Source: Enoplolaimus lenunculus
Taxonomy: Eukaryota > Nematoda > Enoplea > Enoplida > Thoracostomopsidae
DNA length: 64,000 bases
NCBI GenBank assembly: GCA_030248215.1
Contig: JASANG010001293.1
Coordinates: 21,457 to 85,456, forward strand
Direction of reading: 5' to 3'
In this document: one piece after another, positions 1-12,690 of the stretch
How positions within the stretch are numbered: position 1 is the first letter of the stretch
Layout: every line of letters begins with the position of its first letter
The notes under the pieces: model-generated
The model's database searches: none
What the model saw: only the letters and a program-made list of their open reading frames with translations
What the model was told of the DNA's origin: nothing
Position numbers and translations under genes: made by a program

Positions 1-145
1 ACAAACTGAGTCAAATTTGACTCCGCCAGACTCAATAGTGAATCGAATTTGACTCTGGCGGAGTCAAATTTGACTCAGTTTGTGTAGTCAGGAAAAGCGT
101 GTTTCCGAGAGAGTCAATTTGATTCCCCATTTTTTACAGTGATAC
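1..145. repeat. Palindromic MITE, CACTG family, left end cut by window
   Basis: The stretch is rich in inverted gagtcaaatt/aatttgactc blocks and ends in ccattttttacagtg, the same right end seen at 8885, 14647, 23955 and 44413. Better-preserved copies are flanked by TA, which suggests a Tc1/mariner-type non-autonomous element. No coding capacity is seen. Confidence 0.7.
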
Positions 146-240
146 GTGATGTAAAAAATTGTCCAGTCTCTTCAATTCGACACGGGTACAAACAGCACTG
201 TAAACCTGAAATTGTAGATACAATACAGTGTGCTCTACCA

Positions 241-400
241 CTAACTGGGTCCGTAGCCAAAAGCCCCCCTGAAAAAATTTTGGCCTCCTTTTAAAACTTT
301 CAACCTTGCAGCTTGCTTGCAAGTCATTCAAAACCCTTGAATGTCTCTCCTGAAAATTTTTTAGCCCCCATAGCAAATTGATCTGGCTACGGGTGCCTGG
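241..400. repeat. CGTAGC-ended MITE, degenerate copy
   Basis: It begins with gggtccgtagcc and ends with ctggctacgggtgcc, an imperfect terminal inverted repeat. The interior (lagging runs of aaaattttt, agcccccc, a catacaaggg-like block) matches the copies at 10401-10545, 13764-13903 and 19450-19613. Target duplications were not resolved. Confidence 0.5.
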
Positions 401-1185
401 GGTTCAAACAGCACTGTAAACCTGAAATAGGTACAATGCAGTGTACTTTATCAGTAGATTTGCCCTGAGTCTGTTGACAGGATATCTCAACAGAAGTCAT
501 ACTCTATTTCTCTCCACGTCTGGTGTTTGGACAATTTTTTGGTTTGTTTTGAAATTCTGCTATTTTGAAACGCTACTATTGACACAGAATAAAGTTGATC
601 GTTGTTTGCTTTGTGTGATTTTAATGGGAGGTAATTCATCAAGATTAAGCATTGGCTTTACCATTTATCTGCTTTGCGTTGCAAATCAAAAGGATAAGTT
701 TAGCGGCTTGAACATATTATCTGTGTGGTCTTGCTCGCTAGAAGGGAAGTTGCTGATTTCTGCAACCAAGGAATATATGGCCCACAACTTTCATATGCTC
801 AACAAGCGGTTTTGCAGGCTGCTGAATAACCAGCAGAGGTTAAAAAGTTATCTTAGACCCTTCACTCGCTCGCAGAAAAAAACTAGGCGAGGTTATCCCA
901 TGAAACGAAATTCTGGCCACACATCCCTTCACAACATTTAGGTTGAAGATTTTGCATACTTTCATAGACTAACAAAAATCTTAGTTCAGATTCTAATCAA
1001 CGTAACTAGATTTTTTCTAGTGATCTTAGTCAAATGGTGTTTATGGTTTCATCGTTCGACTTCTAATATTGAATTCTAACAGAAGGAAATGAGGTGTTTT
1101 AGCAAGCGGAATTATATATTAACTTTAAATTTTACCAGACACCGATTTGACAGCAAACGTAGCATTGCTATTGGACCGATGTTTA
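401..1185. other. No supportable gene
   Basis: A 166-codon open frame (441-941, +) runs through here, but it has no recognisable domain, no splice partner and ordinary AT-rich composition. I treat it as chance. Confidence 0.4.
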
Positions 1186-1370
1186 CCAGGGTGCAACCGG
1201 AGGTCTGTCTCCGGCTCCGGCAGAAATCGGTCTCCGGCTCCGGTTCCAGCAGAAAATCGAGTTGCGGCTCCAGCAGAAAATCGGGCTCCAGAAAATCGGG
1301 CTCCAGGTAATCGGGCTCCGGCTCAGGCAGAAAATCGGCTTCCGGCTCCGGCTCCGGTAAAATTTTTGTT
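1186..1370. repeat. CCGGCTCC-rich imperfect minisatellite
   Basis: Imperfect repeats of the words ctccggctccgg and cagaaaatcggg fill the block. It starts with cagggtgcaaccgg, which resembles the end of the hAT-like element at 43338-43775, so it may be a relic of that family. Related fragments lie at 7797-7870, 10676-10760 and 10975-11045. Confidence 0.6.
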
Positions 1371-2233
1371 TTGGTAGTAAAATTTTGCATAGTTTTACAA
1401 AGTTTATCTTTTTAGCGCGTTTCATTTTAACGTTTGACACAAATTTGTGGAAAAATTACTGAGATTTCGTATAAAATAACAGTAACACCAAACAATTTAA
1501 CAACACATTACAGATATTAAAAAAACAGCAGAAAAAATATTAAGAAACAATAACGGCCGAAATCTTATTAATTATTAAATTTTCTGAAACATAATCGCGG
1601 AACAGCAAATCTATTTCTAACATTGAAGTTTTTGAGACAGGATTTGTTAGCAATTTTCAGAAATTCCTTAGGGTCGTAGAGACATGGCTGAGGTATACCG
1701 CTCTTTGATTTTGCAAGTTAATCGATGTTGCCAGAATACGGTGCGATTTGTGAGCTTCAATAGTCGTGACTATGCAGTGAAACAGATAAATAACTCGGGT
1801 GGGAAATGCGCATTACTGTAACAGCCATTATGTTGCCACACAATGCACTTATGAAATTCAATTAACTATGGTAATACAAAGCCATAGGTAAACTTAATAC
1901 GTTTTGTAGAGAACTTCAATATACATTCATGGATTCCAAGCAAAATGTGTCTACATTTCAGAAATAATTTCGCTTTGCATTCAAGAAAAGCATCTGTTTC
2001 TTACAAAAATATTACAGAAATTTTGCTGTCCGCAATATGTTTCAGAAAAATTAATAATTAACATGATTTTGGCCGCTATTGTTTCTTAATACTTTTCCAG
2101 GTTACATCAAGCGAATGCTCTGATCTAATTTACCATACTTTTAATAGGAATATGAAACATATCCCTTTTTGCTCAAGTGCTGAGCATTTTTTTTCTAGTT
2201 TCAACCGCTTTACCAAGCTGCTGCATTAATCCA
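1371..2233. other. No feature seen
   Basis: AT-rich sequence with no coherent open frame, repeat unit or terminal repeat that I could recognise. Confidence 0.4.
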
Positions 2234-5200
2234 TGGGGGTGACATCGTCCGTTGCGGTGAAGCTAACCGTCTGTGTGAAACCAACCTTTGGGCTGAAACC
2301 GACCGTTGAGGTGAAACCAGCCGTTAGGCTGAAACCAACCTCTGGGGCAAAATTAACCGCTGGGGTAAAATTAACCGCTGGGGTGAAACGAACCCCTGGG
2401 GTGAAACGAACCGTTGGTACAAAACCAACCGTTGGGGTGAAACTAACCGTTGGGGTGTAACCAACCGTTGGGGTGAAACCAACCGTTGGTGTGAAACCAA
2501 CCGTTGGGACGAAACCGACCGTTGGGGTGAAACCGACCGTTGGGGTGAAACCGACCGTTGGGGTGAAACCGACCGTTGGGGTGAAACCAACCGTTGGGGA
2601 GAAACCGACTGTTGGGTGAAACCAAACGTTGGGGTGAAACCAACCGTTGGGGCGAAACCAACCGTTGGGGACAAACCAACCGTTGGGGCAAAACCAACCG
2701 TTGGGGTGAAACCGACTGTTGGGGTGAGACCAACCGTTGGGGTGAAACCGACTGTTGGGGTGAGACCAACCGTTGGGGTGAAACCAACCGTTGGGGTGAA
2801 ACCAACCGTTGGGGTAAAACCAACCGTTGGGGTGGAACCCACTGTTGTGGTGAAACCATCCGTTGGAGTGAAACCATCCGTTTGGTGAAGCCAACCGTTG
2901 GGGTGAAACCAACCGTTGAGCTGAAACCAACCGTTGGGGCAAAACCAACCGTTGGGGCAAAACCAACCGTTGGGTCAAAACCAACCGTTGGGGCAAAACC
3001 AACCGTTGGGGCAAAACCAACCGTTGGGGTGAAACCAACCGTTGGGGTGAAACCAACCGTTGGGGTGAAACCGACTGTTGGGGTGAAACCAACCGTTGGG
3101 GTGAAACCAACCGTAAGCTCTATAAAGTGGTGGTGCAAAACCAACCGTTGGGGCAAAACCGTTGGGGCCAAACCAACCGTTGCGGTGAAACCGACTGTTG
3201 GGGTGAGACCAACCGTTGGGGTGAAACGACTGTTGGGGTGAGACCAACCGTTGGGGTGAAACCAACCGTTGGGTGAAACCAACCGTTGGGGTAAAACCAA
3301 CCGTTGGGGTGGAACCCACTGTTGTTGTGAAACCATCCGTTGGGGTGAAACCATCCGTTTGGTGAAGCCAACCGTTGGGGTGAAACCAACCGTGGAGCTG
3401 AAACCAACCGTTGGGGCAAAACCAACCGTTGGGGTGAAACCAACCGTTGTGGCAAAACCAACCGTTGGGGCAAAACCAACCGTTGGGGCAAAACCAACCG
3501 TTGGGGTGAAACCAACCGTTGGGGTGAAACCAACCGTTGGGGAGAAACCGACTGTTGGGGTGAAACCAACCGTTGCGGTGAAACCAACCGTTGGGTCAAA
3601 ACCAACCGTTGGGGCAAAACCAACCGTTGGGACAAAACAAACCGTTGGGGTGAAACCAACCGTTGGGGTGAAACCAACCGTTGGGGTGAAACCGACTGTT
3701 GGGGTGAAACCAACCGTAAGCTCTATAAAGTGGTGGGGCAAAACCAACCGTTGGGGCAAAACCGTTGGGGCCAAACCAACCGTTGGGGCAAAACCAACCG
3801 TTGGTGTGAAACCAACCGTTGGGATTAAACCGACCGTTGGGGTGAAACCGACCGTTGGGGTGAGACCAACCGTTGGGGTGAAACCAACCGTTGGGGTAAA
3901 ACCAACCGTTGGGGTGGAACCCACTGTTGTGGTGAAACCATCCGTTGGAGTGAAACCATCCGTTTGGTGAAGCCAACCGTTGGGGTGAAACCAACCGTTG
4001 AGCTGAAACCAACCGTTGGGGCAAAACCAACCGTTGGGGTGAAACCAACCGTTGGGGCAAAACCAACCGTTGGGGCAAAACCAACCGTTGGGGCAAAACC
4101 AACCGTTGGGGCAAAACCAACCGTTGGGGTGAAACCAACCGTTGGGGTGAAACCAACCGTTGGGGTGAAACCGACTGTTGGGGTGAAACCAACCGTTGGG
4201 GTGAAACCAACCGTAAGCTCTATAAAGTGGTGGGGCAAAACCAACCGTTGGGGCAAAACCGTTGGGGCCAAACCAACCGTTGGGGTGAAACCGACTGTTG
4301 GGGTGAGACCAACCGTTGGGGTGAAACCGACTGTTGGGGTGAGACCAACCGTTGGGGTGAAACCAACCGTTGGGGTGAAACCAACCGTTGGGGTAAAACC
4401 AACCGTTGGGGTGGAACCCACTGTTGTTGTGAAACCATCCGTTGGGGTGAAACCATCCGTTTGGTGAAGCCAACCGTTGGGGTGAAACAAACCGTTGAGC
4501 TGAAACCAACCGTTGGGGCAAAACCAACCGTTGGGGTGAAACCAACCGTTGGGGCAAAACCAACCGTTTGGGCAAAACCAACCGTTGGGGCAAAACCAAC
4601 CGTTGGGGCAAAACCAACCGTTGGGGTGAAACCAACCGTTGCGGTGAAACCAACCGTTGGGGAGAAACCGACTGTTGGGGTGAAACCAACCGTTGCGGTG
4701 AAACCAACCGTTGGGTCAAAACCAACCGTTGGGGCAAAACCAACCGTTGGGGCAAAACTAACCGTTGGGGTGAAACCAACCGTTGGGGTGAAACCAACCG
4801 TTGGGGTGAAACCGACTGTTGGGGTGAAACCAACCGTAAGCTCTATAAAGTGGTGGGGCAAAACCAACCGTTGGGGCCAAACCAACCGTTGGGGTAAAAC
4901 CAACCGTTGGGGTGAAACCGACTGTTGGGGTGAGATTAACCGTTGGGGTGAAACCGACTGTTGGGGTGAGACCAACCGTTGGGGTGAAACCAACCGTTGG
5001 GGTGAAACCAACCGTTGGGGTAAAACCAACCGTTGGGGTGGAACCCACTGTTGTGGTGAAACCATCCGTTGGGGTGAAACCATTCGTTTGGTGAAGCCAA
5101 CCGTTGGGGTGAAACCAACCGTTGGGGAGAAACCGACTGTTGGGCTGAAACCAACCGTTGGGGTGAAACCAACCGTTGGGGCAAAACCAACCGTTGGGGC

Positions 5201-5728
5201 AAAACCAACCGTTGGGGCAAAACCAACCGTTGGGGCAAAACCAACCGTTGGGGTGAAACCAACCGTTGGGGTAAAACCAACCGTTGGGGAGAAATCGACT
5301 GTTGGGCTGAAACCAACCGTTGGGGTGAAACCAACCGTTGGGGAAAACCAACCGTTGGGGCAAAACTAACCGTTGGGGTGAAACAAATCGTTGGGGTGAA
5401 ACAAACCGTTGGGGTGAAACCGACTGTTGGGGTGAAACCAACCGTTGGGGTGAAACCAACCGTAAGCTCTATAAAGTGGTGGGGCAAAACCAACCGTTGG
5501 GGCAAAACCAACCGTTGGGGCAAAACCAACCGTTGGGGTGAAACCAACCGTTGGGGTGAAACCAACCGTTGGGGCAAAACCAACCGTTGGGGCAAAACCA
5601 ACCGTTGGGGTAAAACTAACCGTTGGGGTGAAACCAACCGTTAGGGTGAAACCAACCGTTGGGGTGAAACCGACTGTTGGGGTGAAACCAACCGTTGGGG
5701 TGAAACCAACCGTAAGCTCTATAAAGTG
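2234..5728. repeat. 18-bp minisatellite, main block
   Basis: About 190 head-to-tail copies of an 18-bp unit with consensus aaccaaccgttggggtga. Common variants replace ggtga with ggcaa, or aacca with accga. Because 18 is six codons and the unit has no stop in any frame, long spurious frames appear on both strands, for example VKPTVG, ETNRWG, TVGFTP and SPQRLV hexapeptide repeats. Each unit contains the odd palindrome CCAAC-C-GTTGG. The left 230 bp are visibly degenerate; the rest is homogeneous. A marker variant, cgtaagctctataaagtgg, recurs near 3114, 3717, 4214, 4837, 5463 and 5713, marking higher-order units of about 500-625 bp. Confidence 0.97.
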
Positions 5729-5848
5729 GTGAAAGTTATAATCGTAAAATTACATAGCTAACGTGTAAAAAGTGTTGAACCAAAATGAAAAATTTCGTGC
5801 ACTTTGTGTAAGGAGTTTTTTGACCGTAACTATTGAAGACCACTTGCG
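5729..5848. repeat. Array-end module embedded inside the minisatellite
   Basis: About 120 bp of unique sequence, beginning gtgaaagttataatcg and ending attgaagaccac, interrupts the 18-bp array. Nearly the same sequence occurs at 7449-7563, where the array ends for good. The internal copy is therefore a duplicated array flank and marks an old array boundary. Confidence 0.85.
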
Positions 5849-7448
5849 GTGAAACCAACCGTTGGGTCAAAACCAACCGTTGGGGCAAAACCAACCGTTG
5901 GGGCAAAACTAACCGTTGGGGTGAAACCAACCGTTGGGGTGAAACCAACCGTTGGGGTGAAACCGACTGTTGGGGTGAAACCAACCGTAAGCTCTATAAA
6001 GTGGTGGGGCAAAACCAACCGTTGGGGCAAAACCGTTGGTTCCAAACCAACCGTTGGGGTAAAACCAACCGTTGGGGTGAAACCGACTGTTGGGGTGAGA
6101 CCAACCGTTGGGGTGAAACCGACTGTTGGGGTGAGACCAACCGTTTGGGTGAAACCAACCGTTGGGGTGAAACCAACCGTTGGGGTAAAACCAACCGTTG
6201 GGGTGGAACCCACTGTTGTGGTGAAACCATCCGTTGGGGTGAAACCATTCGTTTGGTGAAGCCAACCGTTGGGGTGAAACCAACCGTTGGGGAGAAACCG
6301 ACTGTTGGGCTGAAACCAACCGTTGGGGTGAAACCAACCGTTGGGGCAAAACCAACCGTTGGGGCAAAACCAACCGTTGGGGCAAAACCAACCGTTGGGG
6401 CAAAACAAACCGTTGGGGCAAAACCAACCGTTGGGGTGAAACCAACCGTTGGGGTGAAACCAACCGTTGGGGCAAAACCAACCGTTGGGGCAAAACCAAC
6501 CGTTGGGGCAAAACCAACCGTTGGGGCAAAACAAACCGTTGGGGCAAAACCAACCGTTGGGGCAAAACAAACCGTTGGGGCAAAACCAACCGTTGGGGAG
6601 AAACCGACTGTTGGGCTGAAACCAACCGTTGGGGTGAAACCAACCGTTGGGGCAAAACCAACCGTTGGGGCAAAACTAACCGTTGGGGTGAAACAAACCG
6701 TTGGGGTGAAACAAACCGTTGGGGTGAAACCGACTGTTGGGGTGAAACCAACCGTTGGGGTGAAACCAACCGTAAGCTCTATAAAGTGATGGGGCAAAAC
6801 CAACCGTTGGGGCAAAACCAACCGTTGGGGCAAAACCAACCGTTGGGGTGAAACCAACCGTTGGGGTGAAACCAACCGTTGGGCAAAACCAACCGTTGGG
6901 GCAAAACCAACCGTTGGGGCAAAACCAACCGTTGGGGCAAAACAAACCGTTGGGGCAAAACCAACCGTTGGGGCAAAACAAACCGTTGGGGCAAAACCAA
7001 CCGTTGGGGAGAAACCGACTGTTGGGCTGAAACCAACCGTTGGGGTGAAACCAACCGTTGGGGCAAAACCAACCGTTGGGGCAAAACTAACCGTTGGGGT
7101 GAAACAAACCGTTGGGGTGAAACAAACCGTTGGGGTGAAACCGACTGTTGGGGTGAAACCAACCGTTGGGGTGAAACCAACCGTAAGCTCTATAAAGTGA
7201 TGGGGCAAAACCAACCGTTGGGGCAAAACCAACCGTTGGGGCAAAACCAACCGTTGGGGTGAAACCAACCGTTGGGGTGAAACCAACCGTTGGGGCAAAA
7301 CCAACCGTTGGGGCAAAACCAACCGTTGGGGTAAAACTAACCGTTGGGGTGAAACCAACCGTTAGGGTGAAACCAACCGTTGGGGTGAAACCGACTGTTG
7401 GGGTGAAACCAACCGTTGCTGTGAAACCAACCGTAAACTCTATAAAGT
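5849..7448. repeat. 18-bp minisatellite, second block
   Basis: About 89 further copies of the 18-bp unit. This block has more caaaac-type variants than the main block and carries the cgtaagctctataaag marker near 5988, 6773, 7184 and 7434. It ends abruptly in canonical units, unlike the decayed left edge of the array. Confidence 0.95.
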
Positions 7449-7563
7449 GGTGAAAGTTATAATCGTAAAATTACATAGCTAACGTGTAAAAAGTGTTGAA
7501 CCAAAATGAAAAATTTCGTGTACTTTCTGTAAGGAGTTTTTTGACCGTAACTATTGAAGACCA
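7449..7563. repeat. Right flank module of the minisatellite
   Basis: Second copy of the 120-bp sequence found at 5729-5848, with only a few differences. It joins directly to non-repetitive sequence and so is probably the original flank. Confidence 0.8.
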
Positions 7564-7921
7564 CACTGGTTTGCAAAATCCTTTGGCACAAATATTCCTT
7601 TACGTACCAGGATACCAGTGTACAAAATTTAAACGATACAGGTCTGATATTACTTGAGCACCAACATGCGAACTAAACTGAAAATACGCGCTTGAGATGC
7701 GCGAATCATATATATGAACACTATCGTGTTCATATGATTTGCTGAAATTAACAAATTAAACACCATATAAACTACTTAATTTCGCCTCACTTCTGGCTTT
7801 ACGTCTGGCTCCAGCTCCGGCAAGTTTTCTTGACCTCCGGCTCCGGCTTCGGCTTCGGTATTTTTTTACCTCCGGTTGCTCTCTGGTATTGACTGATTTT
7901 AATTATTAGCATAAAGATTAC

Positions 7922-8072
7922 GGCCCATGTAAAGATCAGTGGCGGAACGTTATTCTGTGGGACTAGAAAAGAGAACGCTTAAACTTTAGACAAATTTTTT
8001 TTGCTTGGCTTAGGCTTAGGAATCTGCTCATTCTTACGCTTAGGCTTAGGTTTAGGCTTAGGAATATGCTTA
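7922..8072. repeat. TTAGGC-core MITE, type 1, truncated
   Basis: It starts ggcccatgtaaagatcag and contains gcttaggcttagg runs, but its right terminal repeat is missing. The sequence before it (7564-7921) shows only a short CCGGCTCC fragment. Confidence 0.7.
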
Positions 8073-8678
8073 CGGGATTTAACTCAAATTTTGGCTCTTG
8101 TGTCAGCGTCTCTCTCATTTATGGTTAAAGCTCAGTGGCGGATCCAGTTGGCGTTAGGGGCTTAAGCCTCCGTTTTCGACAACCAACCTCACCAAAAATG
8201 TTCATCTTTCAAACGCTTCAAGAGTTAAATTTTGTCAATCTCCTTGCGAGAAATTTTGGCTAAATTGGGAAGATAAAAACTTTATAAAAACACGGTAACC
8301 AAGTGACTGCTTAGCGTTCGAGATATGTAAAAATATAGTTTCACAAAACCGGTGGAAATAAAAAATTGCACCAAAAAACTAACGATTGCTTCCAAACCTG
8401 AATGGAAATCAAAGTTTTCACAGCGGGAACACTTGGATTGAACGCGGTTTCTATAAAACCATGTTAGCTTGGAAACCGCCGTTTGGTTCTTGCTGACAGT
8501 ATACAAACGTTTAGGTATACAGCGATTTGAAGATGTATAATTTACATATTTCTATGCTTAAAATCACAAAAAATTCTTCAAATTCGTAATTTCATTACGC
8601 CTAGGCTTAGAGTACTGCTTAGGCAAAATCTTAGACTTAAGTTTAGACATTTGTTAGCGTTTTCTTACACCTATTAAA
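8073..8678. other. MITE fragments only
   Basis: A short cagtggcggatccag end near 8132 and a degenerate TTAGGC fragment near 8600 can be recognised. No gene is supported. Confidence 0.4.
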
Positions 8679-8885
8679 CTGCAAAAATCGTGAGTCAAAT
8701 TGACTATCTCAGAAATAGGCTTTTCGAGACTACGCAAATTGAGTCAAAATTCGACTCCACCAGAGTCAACTTCGATTCACTGAGTCGCACGTTTGACTTT
8801 GGCACACTCGAATTTGACTCGATTTGTGTAGTCCCCAAAAGCCTATTTCGGAGAGACTCAATTTAACTCACCATTTTTTGCAGTG
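8679..8885. repeat. Palindromic MITE, CACTG family
   Basis: The full-length element runs from ctgcaaaaatcgtgagtc to ccattttttgcagtg and is an inverted repeat over its whole length, so it could fold as one hairpin. TA follows the right end. Confidence 0.8.
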
Positions 8886-9538
8886 TAAAGCTTAAGGATA
8901 ATTGGAGGAAAATGTGCAAGTGCCGAAACTTTCATGTTCAACCGTTCTTTGGAACTATGTATTGCCCCTGTTTTACTGGAGATAAATGTGATATATATGC
9001 ATATATATAGCTATTATATATACATATATATCTAATTATATATATAGCTATATATCGCTAATTTTAGTGTATCGAGTTAGTGCAATCGCTAGTTTTTTCC
9101 AGGGCGGAGTATATTGTAAATGCTAAAATTGAATTTTTTTGCGTGAGTAAAAAATTTTCACATTTTGGAGTCGTTATTCGCTAATCCGATTACAAGAGTA
9201 ATAAACGCGTTAAATTTTTTCGTGGTTGACAAATTTTGTGTCATAAATAATTTGTGTTAGGCAGGATATGTGTTTTCGCGAATATTCGACGACTACCTCT
9301 GTTCTGAATGCCCAAGTACACCTGTCAAAATATATGTTGTTACAAGTGGTGTGTACCAAAAACAACTGTATGTTTTTCAAGTTCAAAATTTAAAATAAGG
9401 TTCGAAGCTCTAGTTTAAACTGGTATTAGCTCAACAGTTTCACACAGTGTTGGCAGAATAAAAATACATCCATAAAATACCACCTAAATGTGTCGGCGTG
9501 CCTCAGGGGCACTAACTGCGGCAATGTTAAAATGTCTA
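8886..9538. other. Non-genic, with AT microsatellite
   Basis: A (TA)n-rich tract lies at about 8991-9056. Nothing else is recognisable. Confidence 0.5.
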
Positions 9539-9837
9539 AAACCCTAATTCACACGTGCTAGTTTTTGCAGCGAGAACTCGCAGCTGCAACTCGCACGAAA
9601 TACTTGCCGCTAAGTATTTTCAAAGAAACATTTTGATTGATCAATGAAACTGCAGGTGCAACAAATTCAAGCCACTTGCAACTGCATCCACAGGTGCGAA
9701 TTAAATTCTATAGCATGAATTGCAGTGAATAATTTGCAGCTGTAAGAATTTCAAAGCTGTGGTCTGACCAAACTTGCACGTGCAAGTTGCACGTGCAAGT
9801 TTTTGCTGCAAAAACTTGCACGAGTGCATAGGGCTTT
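9539..9837. repeat. MITE with GCACGTGCAAG termini
   Basis: It begins ccctaattcacacgtgc and ends cgagtgcatagggctt. Inside are paired aacttgcagctgcaa blocks. The same family occurs at 44890-45155 and in both palindrome arms (53288-53561 and 60700-60975). Confidence 0.75.
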
Positions 9838-10400
9838 AGAAATTTAAAAATTTAATTGATATAGACATTTTTTCGTAACAATTATAGTAGATTAGCAAAA
9901 TATTAAAGGTTTTATCTAAAACGAGAGCTTTCTGGTAAAAAATACGCTTCTAATAAATTTTCAATACCTACATTTTGTTTAGTAGGTATAAATTATTTTA
10001 CAAACTTTAATGATATACATCCATATAATGGCCCTGTAAGTATGATCGTATTTTGCAGTAAAATGACCAACGGTTCCATGTAAATGTCGGTAAATAGGAA
10101 TCACTAAAATAAATGGGTGCGTAAACCTTTGGAAAGTGGGGGTATTTTGCTACCAAAAATACAAAATTGAATTTTTTCGCAACAGTTTAGCATGACTATT
10201 ATAAAAGTTGGATAGCTTACTCCTAAGGTCAAAAATACAACAGATATGTTAAAGTATTTGAATTTATTTTTTGATTAATTCTAAAATAGGTATACCATAA
10301 ACTGCTTTAATATAGAAAGCCTCCAGGATGTTTTAAAAATGGATTCGACAAGACGAATAGAAAGAAACCCAAATATGAAAATTTCCAAAATTCAACCGCA
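9838..10400. other. No feature seen
   Basis: AT-rich sequence without recognisable coding or repeat structure. Confidence 0.4.
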
Positions 10401-10545
10401 GGACCGTAGCCAGCTCACCTTGCTAGGGTGGTAAAAAATTTTCAGGACGGCATTCAAGGGTTTTCAGGATTGAAAATGTGCTAGGAACCAAAAATTTTCC
10501 AGGGGGGGGGGCTAAGCCACTCTTCCCCCCGTTGCTACGGGCCCG
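10401..10545. repeat. CGTAGC-ended MITE
   Basis: Terminal repeats are ggaccgtagcc on the left and gctacgggccc on the right. A run of ten G follows the internal ttccagg. Confidence 0.65.
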
Positions 10546-11640
10546 TCCAACCGTTTTTGAACAAACAGGATACGAGTGCACATTAAAAAGTGTAGATTTC
10601 GTAGCAAACCACCCGTGTAAGATACAGTTTTTCATCACGTGTCTGTTGGTTTCTTGCTCTACCAAGGTATAAGCGAAGGTCGGCCTCCGGCTATGTTTCC
10701 GGCAGAAAATCAACGTCCGACTGCGGCACCGGTAGACATTTTGCAACAGGTTCCGACAATTTCGATAGTGAAATTTTTTATAATTTAACAAAAATTGTAT
10801 CGTTGGATGCGTTTGGCTGTAAGTTTCGGTGTGTTTGGCTATAAGTTTTCGTACAATAGTCGGGATTTATTAAAAAGTAAACCTAAAAACTAGCATTTTT
10901 GCCATTGCTTTATAGATATTTGCTAAAATTAACAAATTAAAAAGCGTTGTTTAAACGGCCTAATATTCCTTCAGCTTCACCGCCGGGGCTCCGGCAACTT
11001 TTATTGACATCCGCATCCGGCTGTTCCGGTATCTTTCACCTTCGATTACGCCCTATTTTCTACTGTTGAGTTTTTCTTTGCCGTCACTTACATTTTAAAC
11101 CACAGTGGGGTGTGAGTTGCCCACACTGCAAAAACGTATATTATTTATTGTGACGCAGCAGAGAAAAAGTTCTATACCCTCGCACGCCGAGAACATTCGA
11201 CCGGCTTGACAGCAGTGAGCTGTGTTTGTACGACTCTGCCCGCACCACAGAGCAGTGTATATATATACTTTATTTTTGACCGAGTTTCCCATAGGTTTGG
11301 TACTTTGAGTTCGGTTTTAACTAGAATTTAATGGGAAATGTTCAAAAAAATGAGTTGATTGTGGCCGCTACGAAGCTGAGTATGGGCCAGGTTGCGCTCA
11401 GTCGCTCTATTTTCTACCCTCCTTTGAAATGTTTCAGCTTCGTCTGTAGTAATTGATGGGAAATTTTCGCATGCCCCTTCTAACGATATGTCGTTTCGAA
11501 CCCAGAATTGCTGGGCTGGCTACAGCTACGGGCCGGTGGTATTGCAGGTTCGCGGAGATAAAACGCATTTAATAGCTATAATCTACAACTGTGGCCACAC
11601 TACGTAGATGAAGAAATGAATAATAGTATTAAACGGGGTT
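10546..11640. other. Non-genic, weak repeat fragments
   Basis: Only short CCGGC-rich relics (10676-10760 and 10975-11045) are recognisable. Open frames here have no domain or splice support. Confidence 0.4.
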
Positions 11641-12456
11641 GGGTTTTCCGGAAAAATTGAATCGACCAGAAAACAACGCGATTTTTTTCTGTTTTTTGGG
11701 TAAAAACGAAAAAAGGGAAAAATTGGAAATCATGTATTAATGTTTCCGTATGCGCAAGAACGTTAATGGCTGATTTGTCTATTGAAAAAATGACCTTGGG
11801 AGAATCAAATGACTATTTTAGGAATCAACATTTGATAACACATAATGATAAGCATGCTGCACACATTTTACAGACCTGTCACATACCTAAAAATGTGCAC
11901 ATGCCAGCTAATGAGGCCGCAAACTTGCGGGGTTAAGTCCGGCAAAAATCTACAAACAGGATTTGTAGTCTCATTGATATTTGAGAAATGGATTTATGGA
12001 TGCATACATCTGCAATAAATTTTGCTTCAAAGCGAAACAGAAAAATCTGAAATAGATATAGCAATGACTTTAAGATTAAAGAAGTATATAGTAGTAGGGG
12101 TGCAACTCGAAATCCGGATCGATTACGAAACAATTTGTATAGCTGGCTTTTTAGCACCGTAGGACTGCTGGAGCGAGAGGAGATAACAACTCTACTGACC
12201 CTGCGTTCACCTCTAAAGAGCCACCGTAGCTTTTGTAAAAATCGGTTGAATTTAGCACCTGTAAACATGTGTTTTCCTGGTCTTTTTAGAAGTTACTGAG
12301 GCTTGGCAGCGTGTGAAAAACCAATTTCTCACGATTTCCGCTATGTTTTGCCAAAAAGTTTTTTCCGCTTTTTCAGTTTTCTTCATCCCTCGGAAAAACG
12401 GAAAAAACCGGAACAAAACCGTTTTTTCCGGTGGGTTTTTCCGGTGCCCAACCGTG
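11641..12456. repeat. Candidate non-autonomous hAT-like element
   Basis: The left end, ggggttgggttttccgg, roughly mirrors the right end, ccggtgcccaacc. The flanks gtattaaa and gtattgaa match at seven of eight positions, as an 8-bp target duplication would. The interior has no recognisable transposase. The long poly-pyrimidine and CCGG-rich ends make the terminal alignment uncertain. Confidence 0.4.
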
Positions 12457-12690
12457 GTATTGAATCACCGTCAACGATTGGTCAATTCAGTTTGCGTGCA
12501 TATATTAGTTGTTTTTGGTGCCGTTCGTTTAAATTTTGGACAACAGAAGAAACCAATTATTTGTCGAAGTCATTTGTAGCAATTTTTTTTGTTTTTATCA
12601 ACAAAATGTTTGCCTGTTTAGTGGTTAATCTTAACATTCTTCAAGTCTTGAAAAACGAAAAATCAAATATGACCATTTTAACGCGATATA

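Noticed and set aside
441-941. 166-codon plus-strand open frame
   Set aside because: No recognisable domain, no splice signals and no homolog within the window. Chance openness in AT-rich DNA is sufficient.
2443-4833. 796-codon antisense open frame with SPQRLV, PNGWFH and TVGFTP repeats
   Set aside because: It is produced by an 18-bp stop-free unit. Frames on the other strand are equally open, and the peptide changes register where units gain or lose bases. There is no gene context.
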